Of a stretch of 10,819 bases of DNA, positions 1 to 6,419 are shown in pieces. Each line of letters begins with the position of its first letter. The first letter of the stretch is position 1. Below the pieces are notes generated by a model. The model saw only the letters and a program-made list of their open reading frames with translations, was not told where the DNA came from and did not search any database. Origin of the DNA: Pseudomonadota bacterium (lineage in GTDB: Bacteria > Pseudomonadota > Alphaproteobacteria > Rhizobiales > Rhizobiaceae); NCBI GenBank assembly GCA_023422735.1, contig JAFAGL010000128.1:1-10819 (forward strand), written 5' to 3'. The position numbers and the translations under genes are program-made.

Positions 1-202
1 GCAGATGCATCTGCAATGTGCAGAAACGCTGGTCGAGCGTGCTTCGCCAGACGGGCTAATCGTCCTCGACGACACATGGACCGACAGTTCGGGAAATTAT
101 GACGGAAAAGGCCGTCTGGCTGTGCCATTTCTGCTGGCAAACGGCTTCGAAGTGATCGCCAAAACGCGAATGACGTTGGCTTTGCGACGGATAGAAGCCT
201 GA
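1..202 (+). CDS. Probable class I SAM-dependent methyltransferase, C-terminal end (partial)
   Basis: The reading frame is open from the left edge (first complete codon at base 2) to a TGA at 200-202, leaving about 66 C-terminal residues. The stretch GLIVLDDTW followed by a GKGRLAVPFLLANGFEV block looks like the late strands of a Rossmann-type methyltransferase: a hydrophobic strand ending in DD, an insert, then a helix and the G-F-x-V strand. Enzymes of this kind (Methyltransf_24-like) are common in polysaccharide clusters, where they O-methylate sugars. The SAM-binding glycine motif would lie upstream of the window, so the family call rests only on the tail. The ATG at base 5 is internal, not a start. 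The gene converges on the minus-strand export operon with a 54-bp gap. The family is moderately likely; the substrate is unknown. Confidence 0.5.
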   Translation, partial: QMHLQCAETLVERASPDGLIVLDDTWTDSSGNYDGKGRLAVPFLLANGFEVIAKTRMTLALRRIEA

Positions 203-232
203 TCGTCAGCTAATGGGACATCAGAACCGCGA

Positions 233-245
233 GAAGGCTACCTTC
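233..245. other. Short hairpin between convergent genes
   Basis: GAAGG (233-237), loop CTA, CCTTC (241-245) forms a 5-bp perfect stem in the 54-bp gap between the convergent methyltransferase and GT2 genes. There is no T-tract on either side, so it is at best a weak bidirectional stop and may be chance. Confidence 0.2.
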
Positions 246-256
246 GAGGCTGAGGG

Positions 257-1096
257 TCAAAGTCCGATACGTTTGCGGGCCGTATCCAACAAGTCAAACA
301 GGTTGCGGCGACGCCGCGACATTCGGCCAAGCATGAGCAGTGCGCCGAGCCCAAAGCGCCCGCTTTCAAGATCGCGCCTGACCATCGCATTGAGAAAGAG
401 CATGTCCTCCTCGGCGAAACGCCGCTCTATCGGTGAATTTGCGTAACTATCCGTCGATTGCGCGCGCACGTGGACCGTTGCGAGACATTGCCCGATTGTC
501 CCCATATCGGCCTTTTGCAGACAACGCAGGAGGAGATCGTAATCCTCACCTACATCGAAAGTCTCATCAAAACCGCCGATCTCGACAAGTAATTGTCTTT
601 CAAAAACAGAGCCGATTGGTGGATAAGCAAAGACCTCTGCGGCATCGAAGAGTGATACAGTGCGTCGCTCGGGATACACTCGGCGGCGGCGTCCCGTCTT
701 CATCGTCCCATTCTCCAGGGTTTCCTGCACACGCCAACACATCGCCCGCACCGCACGATAACGCGGCTCTCTCATCAGAAAATCGAGCGTAGAGCGATAG
801 AATCCGGGTTCGACCGTGTCGTCATCGTCATGGAGGTGGAAATAGGTCCCGGTTGCTTCACGCAAGCCGAGATTTGCCGCCGCTGTGCGACCGCCGCGCT
901 TTCCGGCCAGCAGACGCACCTGAACACCCTGCGCAGTCGCGTCTGCTGCTATCGCTTGCGTTTCAGCATCAATTTCTTCGGCATCATCGACGATGAGCCA
1001 TTCCAGATCGTCAACCCGTGCCGAGGTAACGGAAGCTGCCGCACGCTTGAGCAAAAGCGGCCGGCGATAAGTGCGGGTAATCACCGAAAGCCGCAT
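257..1096 (-). CDS. Glycosyltransferase family 2 (GT-A fold), last gene of the export operon
   Basis: This 279-residue protein probably adds a sugar to a surface glycan from a nucleotide-sugar donor at the cytoplasmic face. Family features are visible. An N-terminal strand MRLSVITRTYRRP is followed by LIVDD (34-38), where aspartates contact the nucleotide. FHLHDDDDTVEP (86-97) is the extended DXD region for metal and donor. GGFDETF and GEDYDLLLR (174-191) give the ED catalytic-base motif around E184/D185. The C-terminus is basic and R-rich (RMSRRRR), without a clear membrane segment. I chose the ATG at 1096: it begins right at the conserved first strand, sits 4 nt after the ATPase stop, and has AGGAT as ribosome site. 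An in-frame start at 1141 would overlap the ATPase by about 40 nt and add an unconserved tail. Donor and acceptor cannot be read from the sequence. Confidence 0.88.
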   Translation of the reverse strand: MRLSVITRTYRRPLLLKRAAASVTSARVDDLEWLIVDDAEEIDAETQAIAADATAQGVQVRLLAGKRGGRTAAANLGLREATGTYFHLHDDDDTVEPGFYRSTLDFLMREPRYRAVRAMCWRVQETLENGTMKTGRRRRVYPERRTVSLFDAAEVFAYPPIGSVFERQLLVEIGGFDETFDVGEDYDLLLRCLQKADMGTIGQCLATVHVRAQSTDSYANSPIERRFAEEDMLFLNAMVRRDLESGRFGLGALLMLGRMSRRRRNLFDLLDTARKRIGL

Positions 1097-1100
1097 AGTA

Positions 1101-1826
1101 TCAATCCTTGAACTCGCTGGCATTCTCGTAGAAGCGCACAACCCGGCCGTTCTTGAGTTCGAGCATCTTGTTGCATACCCGGCGCAGAAGATCGTGATTG
1201 TGGCTGGCCAGAATAACGATACCTGCCTGTTCGGCTATACGCGACATCCGCTCCCGCGCTTTTTCCTGAAACTGCTTATCGCCTGCTCCAATCCATTCAT
1301 CCATGAGGAGGATTTCCGGTTCCAGCGCGGTTGCAACAGCGAAAGCCAGCCGGGCAGCCATGCCCTGGCTGTAACTTTTGAACGGCAGGTCTATGAAATC
1401 ACCAAGCTCGCTGAAGGCGATGATCTCTTCCATGCGACTTTCGATCTCTGCCGGTGTCCAGCCATTGATCAATCCACGCAACTCGATATTGCGCCGCCCC
1501 GTCGCCTCGCGCCGAAAGCCGAGATTGATGTTGAACAGGGCATCAACCCGACCAACCGCCTGCACGGTACCGGAAGACGGCGGATAAATCCCGGCCAAGA
1601 CCTTCAGGAGTGTTGTCTTGCCGGAGCCATTCGAACCGACCAGCCCAAGACGATCACCGGCGCCGAGTTCGAAATTGATATCGTTGAGCGCCACAACATG
1701 ACGTCGGCGCCCTTCCCCGGCAAGGCGCTCATCATTGCGCAAAAGCCTCTTATCTCGCAGTCCCAGACTAAGCGACGCCCTCAGCGGGTAGGTAAGACCG
1801 AGATTCTGAACCTTGATCGAAACCAT
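1101..1826 (-). CDS. Polysaccharide ABC transporter, ATP-binding protein (Wzt/KpsT/RfbE type)
   Basis: This is the ATPase that powers export of a finished or lipid-linked polysaccharide across the inner membrane, paired with the permease just upstream. In the 241 residues I see Walker A GSNGSGKT (64-71), the Wzt/KpsT-typical region LGFRREATGRRNI (102-114), signature SQGMA (153-157), Walker B ILLMDE (172-177) followed by WIGAGD, and the switch histidine in ASHN (H209). The DEW-x-x-A/V-GD stretch after Walker B is characteristic of the polysaccharide-export subfamily. The protein stops soon after the nucleotide-binding domain, so it lacks the C-terminal carbohydrate-binding domain of the long Wzt proteins such as E. 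coli O9a, and is closer to KpsT or RfbE in length. ATG (1826-1824) overlaps the permease stop by 1 nt (TGATG), implying translational coupling and a 1:1 partner. Confidence 0.92.
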   Translation of the reverse strand: MVSIKVQNLGLTYPLRASLSLGLRDKRLLRNDERLAGEGRRRHVVALNDINFELGAGDRLGLVGSNGSGKTTLLKVLAGIYPPSSGTVQAVGRVDALFNINLGFRREATGRRNIELRGLINGWTPAEIESRMEEIIAFSELGDFIDLPFKSYSQGMAARLAFAVATALEPEILLMDEWIGAGDKQFQEKARERMSRIAEQAGIVILASHNHDLLRRVCNKMLELKNGRVVRFYENASEFKD

Positions 1827-2614
1827 CAGAGAACAAAAACCACTTCACGGCGCAGCCGAGTGAAAAAGAAGATCGCGAACGCCCAGATGCCCACGCACAT
1901 GCTCAAGCTGATCCAGAGTGCTTCCCAAGCCGGCTCACCGTTGACAACCGGTTGTCGCACAATCTCAAGAAAATAGGTGAACGGGTTCCAGTAATAGAAG
2001 AATGCCCTTGCGCCACCCGATCCTTCATGCGTCCAAAAAACCGGCGTCAGAAACATGCCGATGCGCATGGCATTCGACACAAGAAACTGACTGTCGGGAA
2101 TATAAGCGCCAAGCAATGCGACCAGCGTGATCGCAGCCGGCGCCGTTGCAAGGACGATTGCGATTCCAACGATCGACCAGCCCGATGAGAGCGAAAAGGG
2201 CGTACCGGTCGCAATCAGGATCGCAAGACATCCGATCATCGCATAACCGCCGCGGATCGCACATTGCAGGGTCAAGCGCATGATATAGATCGTCAGCGGC
2301 AGGCTGGTGCCCTTGATGAAGCTTTCCTCACGCGAAAAGAGATTAACGCCTTGCGTCAGCGCTTCCATGATGAAGAACCAGACCATCAGGCCGATCGCGA
2401 CATGAGCCGGATAGTTAGCCGTGCCATGTCCACGATCAAACAGGAAGATGAATGTACCGGCGAAAGCCAAGTAGTTGACAAGAAGCCAGAGCGGGCCAAG
2501 CGTGGTCCGCTTATGCTGCTCGCCGATATCTTCCTTCGCAAAAGCCATCCAGATGCGCCACATGCGCAAACCGTTGCGCAGGTCGAGCCACGCGTCGCTT
2601 ACCTTCGACTGCAT
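1826..2614 (-). CDS. Polysaccharide ABC transporter permease (ABC-2 family, Wzm/KpsM type)
   Basis: This is the inner-membrane channel subunit for polysaccharide export. The 262-residue protein starts with a cytoplasmic amphipathic region and then the family hallmark KRTTLGPLW (35-43). About six hydrophobic segments follow, roughly at 41-60, 70-88, 107-135, 147-170, 177-195 and 232-251. Near the end comes WNPFTYFLEIVRQPV (209-223), the conserved re-entrant region before the last helix in Wzm/KpsM permeases. I chose the ATG at 2614 because the family begins there and because it lies 1 nt after the stop of the preceding gene. A longer in-frame start at 2728 would run over that gene and adds a non-family N-terminus. 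It is coupled to the ATPase by a TGATG overlap. O-antigen or capsule cannot be decided from the permease alone. Confidence 0.92.
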   Translation of the reverse strand: MQSKVSDAWLDLRNGLRMWRIWMAFAKEDIGEQHKRTTLGPLWLLVNYLAFAGTFIFLFDRGHGTANYPAHVAIGLMVWFFIMEALTQGVNLFSREESFIKGTSLPLTIYIMRLTLQCAIRGGYAMIGCLAILIATGTPFSLSSGWSIVGIAIVLATAPAAITLVALLGAYIPDSQFLVSNAMRIGMFLTPVFWTHEGSGGARAFFYYWNPFTYFLEIVRQPVVNGEPAWEALWISLSMCVGIWAFAIFFFTRLRREVVFVL

Positions 2615-2615
2615 G

Positions 2616-3449
2616 TCAGACCTTTTCAGAAGAGTTACCGCGCAAAGCGGGCAGGATTTCTTCGAGATCCCGCTTTTCGAAGATCTGCAGATGTCCGCCG
2701 GCTGTCGCGTCGATGATGCACCGCCCATCGGCCTCGTAAACTTGCTTGGCCAAACGATATCCCCGCTCCGACTGGATCAGGTCCGGCAAATGCCATCGCG
2801 TTCCAGCCGCGAAATAATCCGGATGGAAATGATCCGCGTCATCGCCCTCCTGCACGATCATCTCGTGCGGATTGCCTTTATCGGAGGCGGAAAAACGATG
2901 ATCTACGCCGATCAGCACAACAGTTGTGAACCCCATATACCAGGCGATCTGCAACGTCGTGTTGGTGACGGTTGCGAGCGACGCCACACCTTGACGCGCA
3001 TCCTTCATGAAAGCATCGTCCCAGCGTTCTTCGAAGAAGATCACATCATCGTTGTCGGCGGCAAAACTGTGGCGCATGAGCCAAGGGGTAAAAAGTGTCG
3101 TACCCACCGCCTGCAACTGATCTGAAAACTGCTCGATCACCAGCCTGTTCACCGACACCAGATAGTCCGGCCTACGCCCCTGCTCTTCCCAAAGAAGATA
3201 CCCACGGTTGAGACAGAAGGTCGTCACGCCTTCAAGCCTCGAAAGATCAAACCCCTTCATGGACGGCCCGTTGCCGATGATGACGCAGGCCTGCCCTTTG
3301 CAACTGTCTTTCAGTTCGCCGAGGCGTTCGAGTGAGCGTTGGAACCGCGCATCATGGCGCGTCGACAAGTGCCGCGCGCGATGACGCAAAGCCGCAACGC
3401 GCGATTGCAATGCCGAAGAAGCAAAACGACGGTAAAGATTACGAAGCAA
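2616..3449 (-). CDS. DUF115/MptE-like protein with NGPS motif; possible sialyltransferase-fold glycosyltransferase
   Basis: This 277-residue protein is the first gene of the export operon. A basic N-terminal helix precedes the core. The core opens with ACVIIGNGPSMKGFDLSRL (54-72) and continues to TFCLNRGYL (77-85); the NGPS loop and the Asn in the next strand are the key conserved features. Further conserved-looking blocks are TNTTLQIAWYMGF, VVLIGVDH (177-184), then a His-rich DHFHPDYF (206-213) and GTRWHLPD (216-223). DUF115/MptE proteins are usually annotated by analogy with an archaeal pterin pyrophosphokinase, but bacterial members sit in glycan clusters. The NGPS-plus-Asn arrangement resembles the CMP-binding site of GT42 sialyltransferases (from memory of CstII). 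I infer a glycan role, not pterin synthesis. The frame has no ATG before residue 64. TTG at 3449, directly after an in-frame TAA, is the longest start and lacks a strong ribosome site, so the N-terminus is uncertain. Confidence 0.75.
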   Translation of the reverse strand: MLRNLYRRFASSALQSRVAALRHRARHLSTRHDARFQRSLERLGELKDSCKGQACVIIGNGPSMKGFDLSRLEGVTTFCLNRGYLLWEEQGRRPDYLVSVNRLVIEQFSDQLQAVGTTLFTPWLMRHSFAADNDDVIFFEERWDDAFMKDARQGVASLATVTNTTLQIAWYMGFTTVVLIGVDHRFSASDKGNPHEMIVQEGDDADHFHPDYFAAGTRWHLPDLIQSERGYRLAKQVYEADGRCIIDATAGGHLQIFEKRDLEEILPALRGNSSEKV

Positions 3450-3729
3450 TAGTTACAAACCCATCTGGCAGATAGTTGAACGAACCAACATACTTGCTAC
3501 TGGTCGCACCGGAAACCGATCCACATTGCATTATACTGGCACAACGTAAATACAGACTTCCTGGCATTCTTCATGGCGAACCCTTGAAGCGGCCAGCCGG
3601 GTGGACGGGAGAGTTATATGGTGGTCACGATACGGTCAAGTTGTGGCGCAAAAGACCATCGGCCGGTCGCTTGCTTCGGCCTGCCCTTCGGGATAACGCC
3701 TTAGTTGCGCAACTCATACATCTTTTCGA
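3450..3729. promoter_or_regulatory. Divergent intergenic region controlling the export operon and the cytidylyltransferase trio
   Basis: I find no convincing gene in these 280 bp. The stretch nearest the minus-strand operon is more AT-rich and uses codons unlike the neighbours in every frame. It must hold start signals for two divergent units. The best element is a perfect TATAAT on the minus strand at 3535-3530, about 80 nt upstream of the NGPS gene start, but no good -35 lies 16-18 nt behind it. I see no convincing + strand promoter or terminator hairpin. Confidence 0.4.
3530..3535 (-). promoter_or_regulatory. Candidate -10 element for the export operon
   Basis: Read on the minus strand this is TATAAT, identical to the sigma-70 consensus, with the predicted transcription start about 70-75 nt before the NGPS gene. 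At 17 nt spacing the -35 hexamer reads AGTCTG, a poor match to the CTTGAC-type -35 of alphaproteobacteria. It is therefore only a candidate. Confidence 0.25.
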
Positions 3730-4422
3730 ATGGATCCCATGACCACGTCCAAGCCGAAAATCGCCGCCCTCATGCCGATGCGTCACAATTCCGAGCGCGT
3801 GCCTGGAAAGAACTACAGACCATTTGGCGATGGCCGGCCGCTGTTTCAGCATATGGTCGACACCCTCATGGGTTCCGGTCTCGTGGATACGATCGTCATC
3901 GACACGGATTCGCCCACGATCAAGGAGCAATGTGCGGAGAAATATCCGCAGGTCGTCGTTCTGGAACGGCCCGACCATCTAAAGGATGGCTCGACTCCAA
4001 TGAATGACGTCCTTTTGCATGATGTCAGTCAGGTCGATGCCGACTTCTATCTGCAAACGCATTCAACCAACCCGCTTCTGACAGCTGAAACCGTGGGCAA
4101 GGCAATCGAGACGTTCCTTGCCAACTACCCCGTCTACGACACCCTGTTTTCCGTGACGCGGGTTCAAACGCGCTTCTATGATTCACTTGCCCGCGCTGTG
4201 AATCACAACCCGAACATCCTGTTGCGGACTCAGGACCTTCCGCCACTTTATGAAGAAAACTCCTGCATCTACATCTTCGGCAAGGATACGCTGGTAAACG
4301 ACCACGCTCGCATCGGGCGGCGACCCTATATGTTCGAAATCGACCGCCTTGAAGCAGCCGATATCGACGAGGAGATCGATTTTCGCCTTGCTGACGAGTT
4401 GTTCCGGCTTCGCAACAAATAG
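3730..4422 (+). CDS. Acylneuraminate-type cytidylyltransferase (CMP-sugar synthetase)
   Basis: It likely transfers CMP from CTP to an acidic sugar such as a nonulosonic or related 2-keto-3-deoxy acid, the activated donor for a glycosyltransferase. The 230-residue protein shows the family layout. ALMPMRHNSERVPGKN (13-28) is the CTP-binding loop with its Arg and Lys. IDTDSP (57-62) follows, then LQTHSTNPLL (108-117) in place of the usual LQPTSPLR sugar-binding segment. ENSCIYIF (176-183) aligns with the usual N-G-A-I-Y region, and DRLEAADIDEEIDF (205-218) supplies the metal-binding aspartates D211 and D217. The altered third motif suggests a substrate other than plain sialic acid. ATG at 3730 and ATG at 3739 are both possible; neither has a good ribosome site and homologs would align from either. 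The gene leads a co-directional trio and is divergent from the export operon. Confidence 0.85.
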   Translation: MDPMTTSKPKIAALMPMRHNSERVPGKNYRPFGDGRPLFQHMVDTLMGSGLVDTIVIDTDSPTIKEQCAEKYPQVVVLERPDHLKDGSTPMNDVLLHDVSQVDADFYLQTHSTNPLLTAETVGKAIETFLANYPVYDTLFSVTRVQTRFYDSLARAVNHNPNILLRTQDLPPLYEENSCIYIFGKDTLVNDHARIGRRPYMFEIDRLEAADIDEEIDFRLADELFRLRNK

Positions 4423-4467
4423 ACACGAATCCGTTCGCGCCCGACCATCCGACAATCAGGTAATATC

Positions 4468-5445
4468 ATGACCCGCGCTTTGATCACTTGCATGCATCTG
4501 CAGCGCTGTTTCAGCGAGTTCGCAGATGAATTTGCCGCCCACGGAGTCGAGCCTGTCCTGCCTGTCATCCCCGGTCAGCAGTTCGAAGCCGCGGATATGG
4601 AGCGCCTTCTGCCGGGCATGGCAGGTGTGATTGCAGGTGACGACATCATCACGCGCAAAGCATTGTCGGATGCCAAGGCGCAGGGCCTCAATTCCGTGAT
4701 CAAATGGGGGATTGGGACTGATGGGATCGACAAGGTCGCCGCCCGCGATCTCGGTATGCCGGTTTACAACACGCCTGGCGCATTCGGTGACGAGGTGGCC
4801 GACCTTGCGCTATCGCTTCTCCTGATGGTGTTGCGCGGTTCGCACCGCATGCATCAATCTGTGCGAGAAGGCGGCTGGCTCAAGATTCCGGGCCGCAGCC
4901 TTCGTGGAATGACGGTCGGTATTGTCGGCCTCGGGTCGATCGGCCGGTCTATCGCAACGCGCTGCGCAGCCTTCGGCATGACCGTAATCGGTAGTGACGA
5001 ACATCCAATCGATGCACAATCGCTTGCCCAGGCTCAGGCGCGGCAGGTTTCTTTCGATGAGCTCCTGGCGATCAGCGATGTCGTCATCATCGCATGCAAT
5101 CTCAGCGATCAGAACCGTCACCTGTTCAACGCCAAAAGGTTCGCCGCCATGAAGCGCGGGGCCTACCTCATCAATATCGCGCGCGGTCCGCTCGTCAAAG
5201 AGGCAGATCTGATTGATGCGCTGCAAAGCGGTCACTTGGCGGGTGCGGGTCTCGATGTATTCGAGGTCGAGCCGCTTCCCGATGACAGCCCGCTGAAGAC
5301 CATGGATAATTGCGTTCTGGGTACGCATAATGGCTCCAACACAATCGACGCGGTGAATCGTGTGAACCGGATGACTGTCGACATTCTTTTCGACACGCTC
5401 GGAATCAGGCCTCTCGTCGGCTGGCAGGCCAATCGCGTCGCCTGA
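4468..5445 (+). CDS. D-isomer-specific 2-hydroxyacid dehydrogenase (phosphoglycerate dehydrogenase-like)
   Basis: This 325-residue NAD-dependent enzyme should interconvert a 2-hydroxy acid and a 2-keto acid. The substrate-binding domain comes first, with VIKWGIGTDGID (77-88) and YNTPGAFGDEVADLAL (100-115), the standard N-T-P and E-V-A-D-L-A-L run. The Rossmann motif GIVGLGSIGRSI (151-162) follows. The catalytic set is complete: R239 in NIARGPLV, E268 in DVFEVEP and H287 in GTHNGSNT. It lacks the ACT regulatory domain of long serine-pathway SerA enzymes, and its neighbours suggest a sugar-acid substrate rather than serine synthesis. ATG 4468 has AGG seven bases upstream. It follows the cytidylyltransferase by 45 bp and precedes the lactonase by 26 bp, so the three are probably one transcript. 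Confidence 0.9.
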   Translation: MTRALITCMHLQRCFSEFADEFAAHGVEPVLPVIPGQQFEAADMERLLPGMAGVIAGDDIITRKALSDAKAQGLNSVIKWGIGTDGIDKVAARDLGMPVYNTPGAFGDEVADLALSLLLMVLRGSHRMHQSVREGGWLKIPGRSLRGMTVGIVGLGSIGRSIATRCAAFGMTVIGSDEHPIDAQSLAQAQARQVSFDELLAISDVVIIACNLSDQNRHLFNAKRFAAMKRGAYLINIARGPLVKEADLIDALQSGHLAGAGLDVFEVEPLPDDSPLKTMDNCVLGTHNGSNTIDAVNRVNRMTVDILFDTLGIRPLVGWQANRVA

Positions 5446-5461
5446 TCGGCCTGAGCTGGAA

Positions 5462-5468
5462 GGGGGGG
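5462..5468 (+). repeat. G7 homopolymer in the ribosome-binding region of the lactonase gene
   Basis: Seven consecutive G residues lie 3-9 nt upstream of the lactonase ATG, inside the purine-rich Shine-Dalgarno stretch. Their length sets the spacing between GGAAGG and the start codon. Confidence 0.5.
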
Positions 5469-5471
5469 AGC

Positions 5472-6395
5472 ATGTTTGGTGATCTTGAGGGAGCAGGCTT
5501 CGAAGTGCTCGATGAGCGCTTCAAGTCCTGCTTCGTGCCCCACATGCTTGTTGAGCGCTTGTGGACTGGTGCGCGCTGGCTGGAAGGACCGGCGTGGTTT
5601 GCCGCCGGTCGCTATCTGGTTTTCTCCGACATCCCCAATAACCGGATCCTGCGCTACGACGACGCCAACGGCGCGGTTTCAGAATTCCGCACCCCTTCTC
5701 AGAACGCGAACGGCAATACGGTTGATCGTCAAGGGCGATTGGTCACCTGCGAGCATCTGACACGTCGGGTTACCAGAACAGAACATGATGGCAGCGTGAG
5801 TGTCATCGCCGACCAATTCGAGGGAAATCGACTCAACTCTCCCAATGACGTGGTCGTGAAGTCTGACGGCTCGGTCTGGTTTACCGACCCTACTTACGGA
5901 ATTGATTCCGATTACGAGGGCGCAAGCGCAACATCCGAACTCGATGGCTGTCACGTTTATCGCGTGGACTCGGAAAATTGCGAAATCCGCCGAATGATCG
6001 ACAATATGGTTCGTCCCAACGGATTGGCTTTCAACCCTGACGAAAGCCGGCTTTTCGTCGGCGACACGGGTGTTTCACATCAAGAAAACGGGCCGCGTCA
6101 TATCCGGTCGTTTGCAATCTGCGACGGAATGCTCCGCGACGAAGGCGTTTTTGCTGATTGCAGTTCCGGCGTTTTCGATGGGATGCGTTTTGACCGCGCC
6201 GGACGCCTTTGGGCCAGCGCGGAAGATGGCGTTCATTGTTTCGACCCGGATGGAACGCTGATCGGCAAGATCAGGCTTCCGGAAATGGTGTCGAATCTGA
6301 CTTTCGGGGGAGAAAAACGCAATCGGCTTTTTATAACTGCACGCACCTCGCTTTATGCAGTCTTCGTCACTGCGAACGGGGCGGCTCCTGGTTAA
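5472..6395 (+). CDS. SMP-30/gluconolactonase-like sugar lactonase
   Basis: This six-bladed beta-propeller hydrolase of 307 residues is expected to open a sugar lactone to the free acid using one divalent metal. Visible family blocks are RWLEGPAWF (35-43), LVFSDIPNNRILRYD (49-63), NGNTVDRQGRLVTCEH (80-95), LNSPNDVVVKSDGSVWFTDP (121-140), RPNGLAFNPDESRLFVGDT (181-199) and FDGMRFDRAGRLW (235-247). The expected metal ligands are present: E39, N125, N183 and D236. No signal peptide is apparent, so it should be cytoplasmic. The ATG at 5472 is preceded by GGAAGGGGGGGAG, whose upstream part makes a strong ribosome site at about 9-nt spacing, although a seven-G run sits next to the start. It is last in the trio and may act after the convergent SDR, which belongs to a family that makes such lactones. 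Confidence 0.9.
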   Translation: MFGDLEGAGFEVLDERFKSCFVPHMLVERLWTGARWLEGPAWFAAGRYLVFSDIPNNRILRYDDANGAVSEFRTPSQNANGNTVDRQGRLVTCEHLTRRVTRTEHDGSVSVIADQFEGNRLNSPNDVVVKSDGSVWFTDPTYGIDSDYEGASATSELDGCHVYRVDSENCEIRRMIDNMVRPNGLAFNPDESRLFVGDTGVSHQENGPRHIRSFAICDGMLRDEGVFADCSSGVFDGMRFDRAGRLWASAEDGVHCFDPDGTLIGKIRLPEMVSNLTFGGEKRNRLFITARTSLYAVFVTANGAAPG

Positions 6396-6419
6396 GGCTG
6401 GCCCTGAGAGCTTTGCAGA

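Noticed and set aside
1071..1976. Long + strand open frame of 301 codons
   Set aside because: It is antisense to the ATPase and permease genes, whose Walker A, signature, Walker B and permease motifs are intact on the minus strand. It shows no domain of its own.
2475..3125. 216-codon + strand frame across the permease/NGPS gene junction
   Set aside because: It is antisense to two well-supported genes, with no motif and no plausible start signal.
3476..3742. An 88-codon + strand frame in the divergent region whose TGA overlaps the ATG at 3739 (ATGA)
   Set aside because: It starts at a TTG right after an in-frame TAG, has no ribosome site, shows no recognisable motif and uses codons (CTA, ATA, TTA, AGA) avoided by neighbouring genes. 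The ATGA overlap is suggestive but probably chance.
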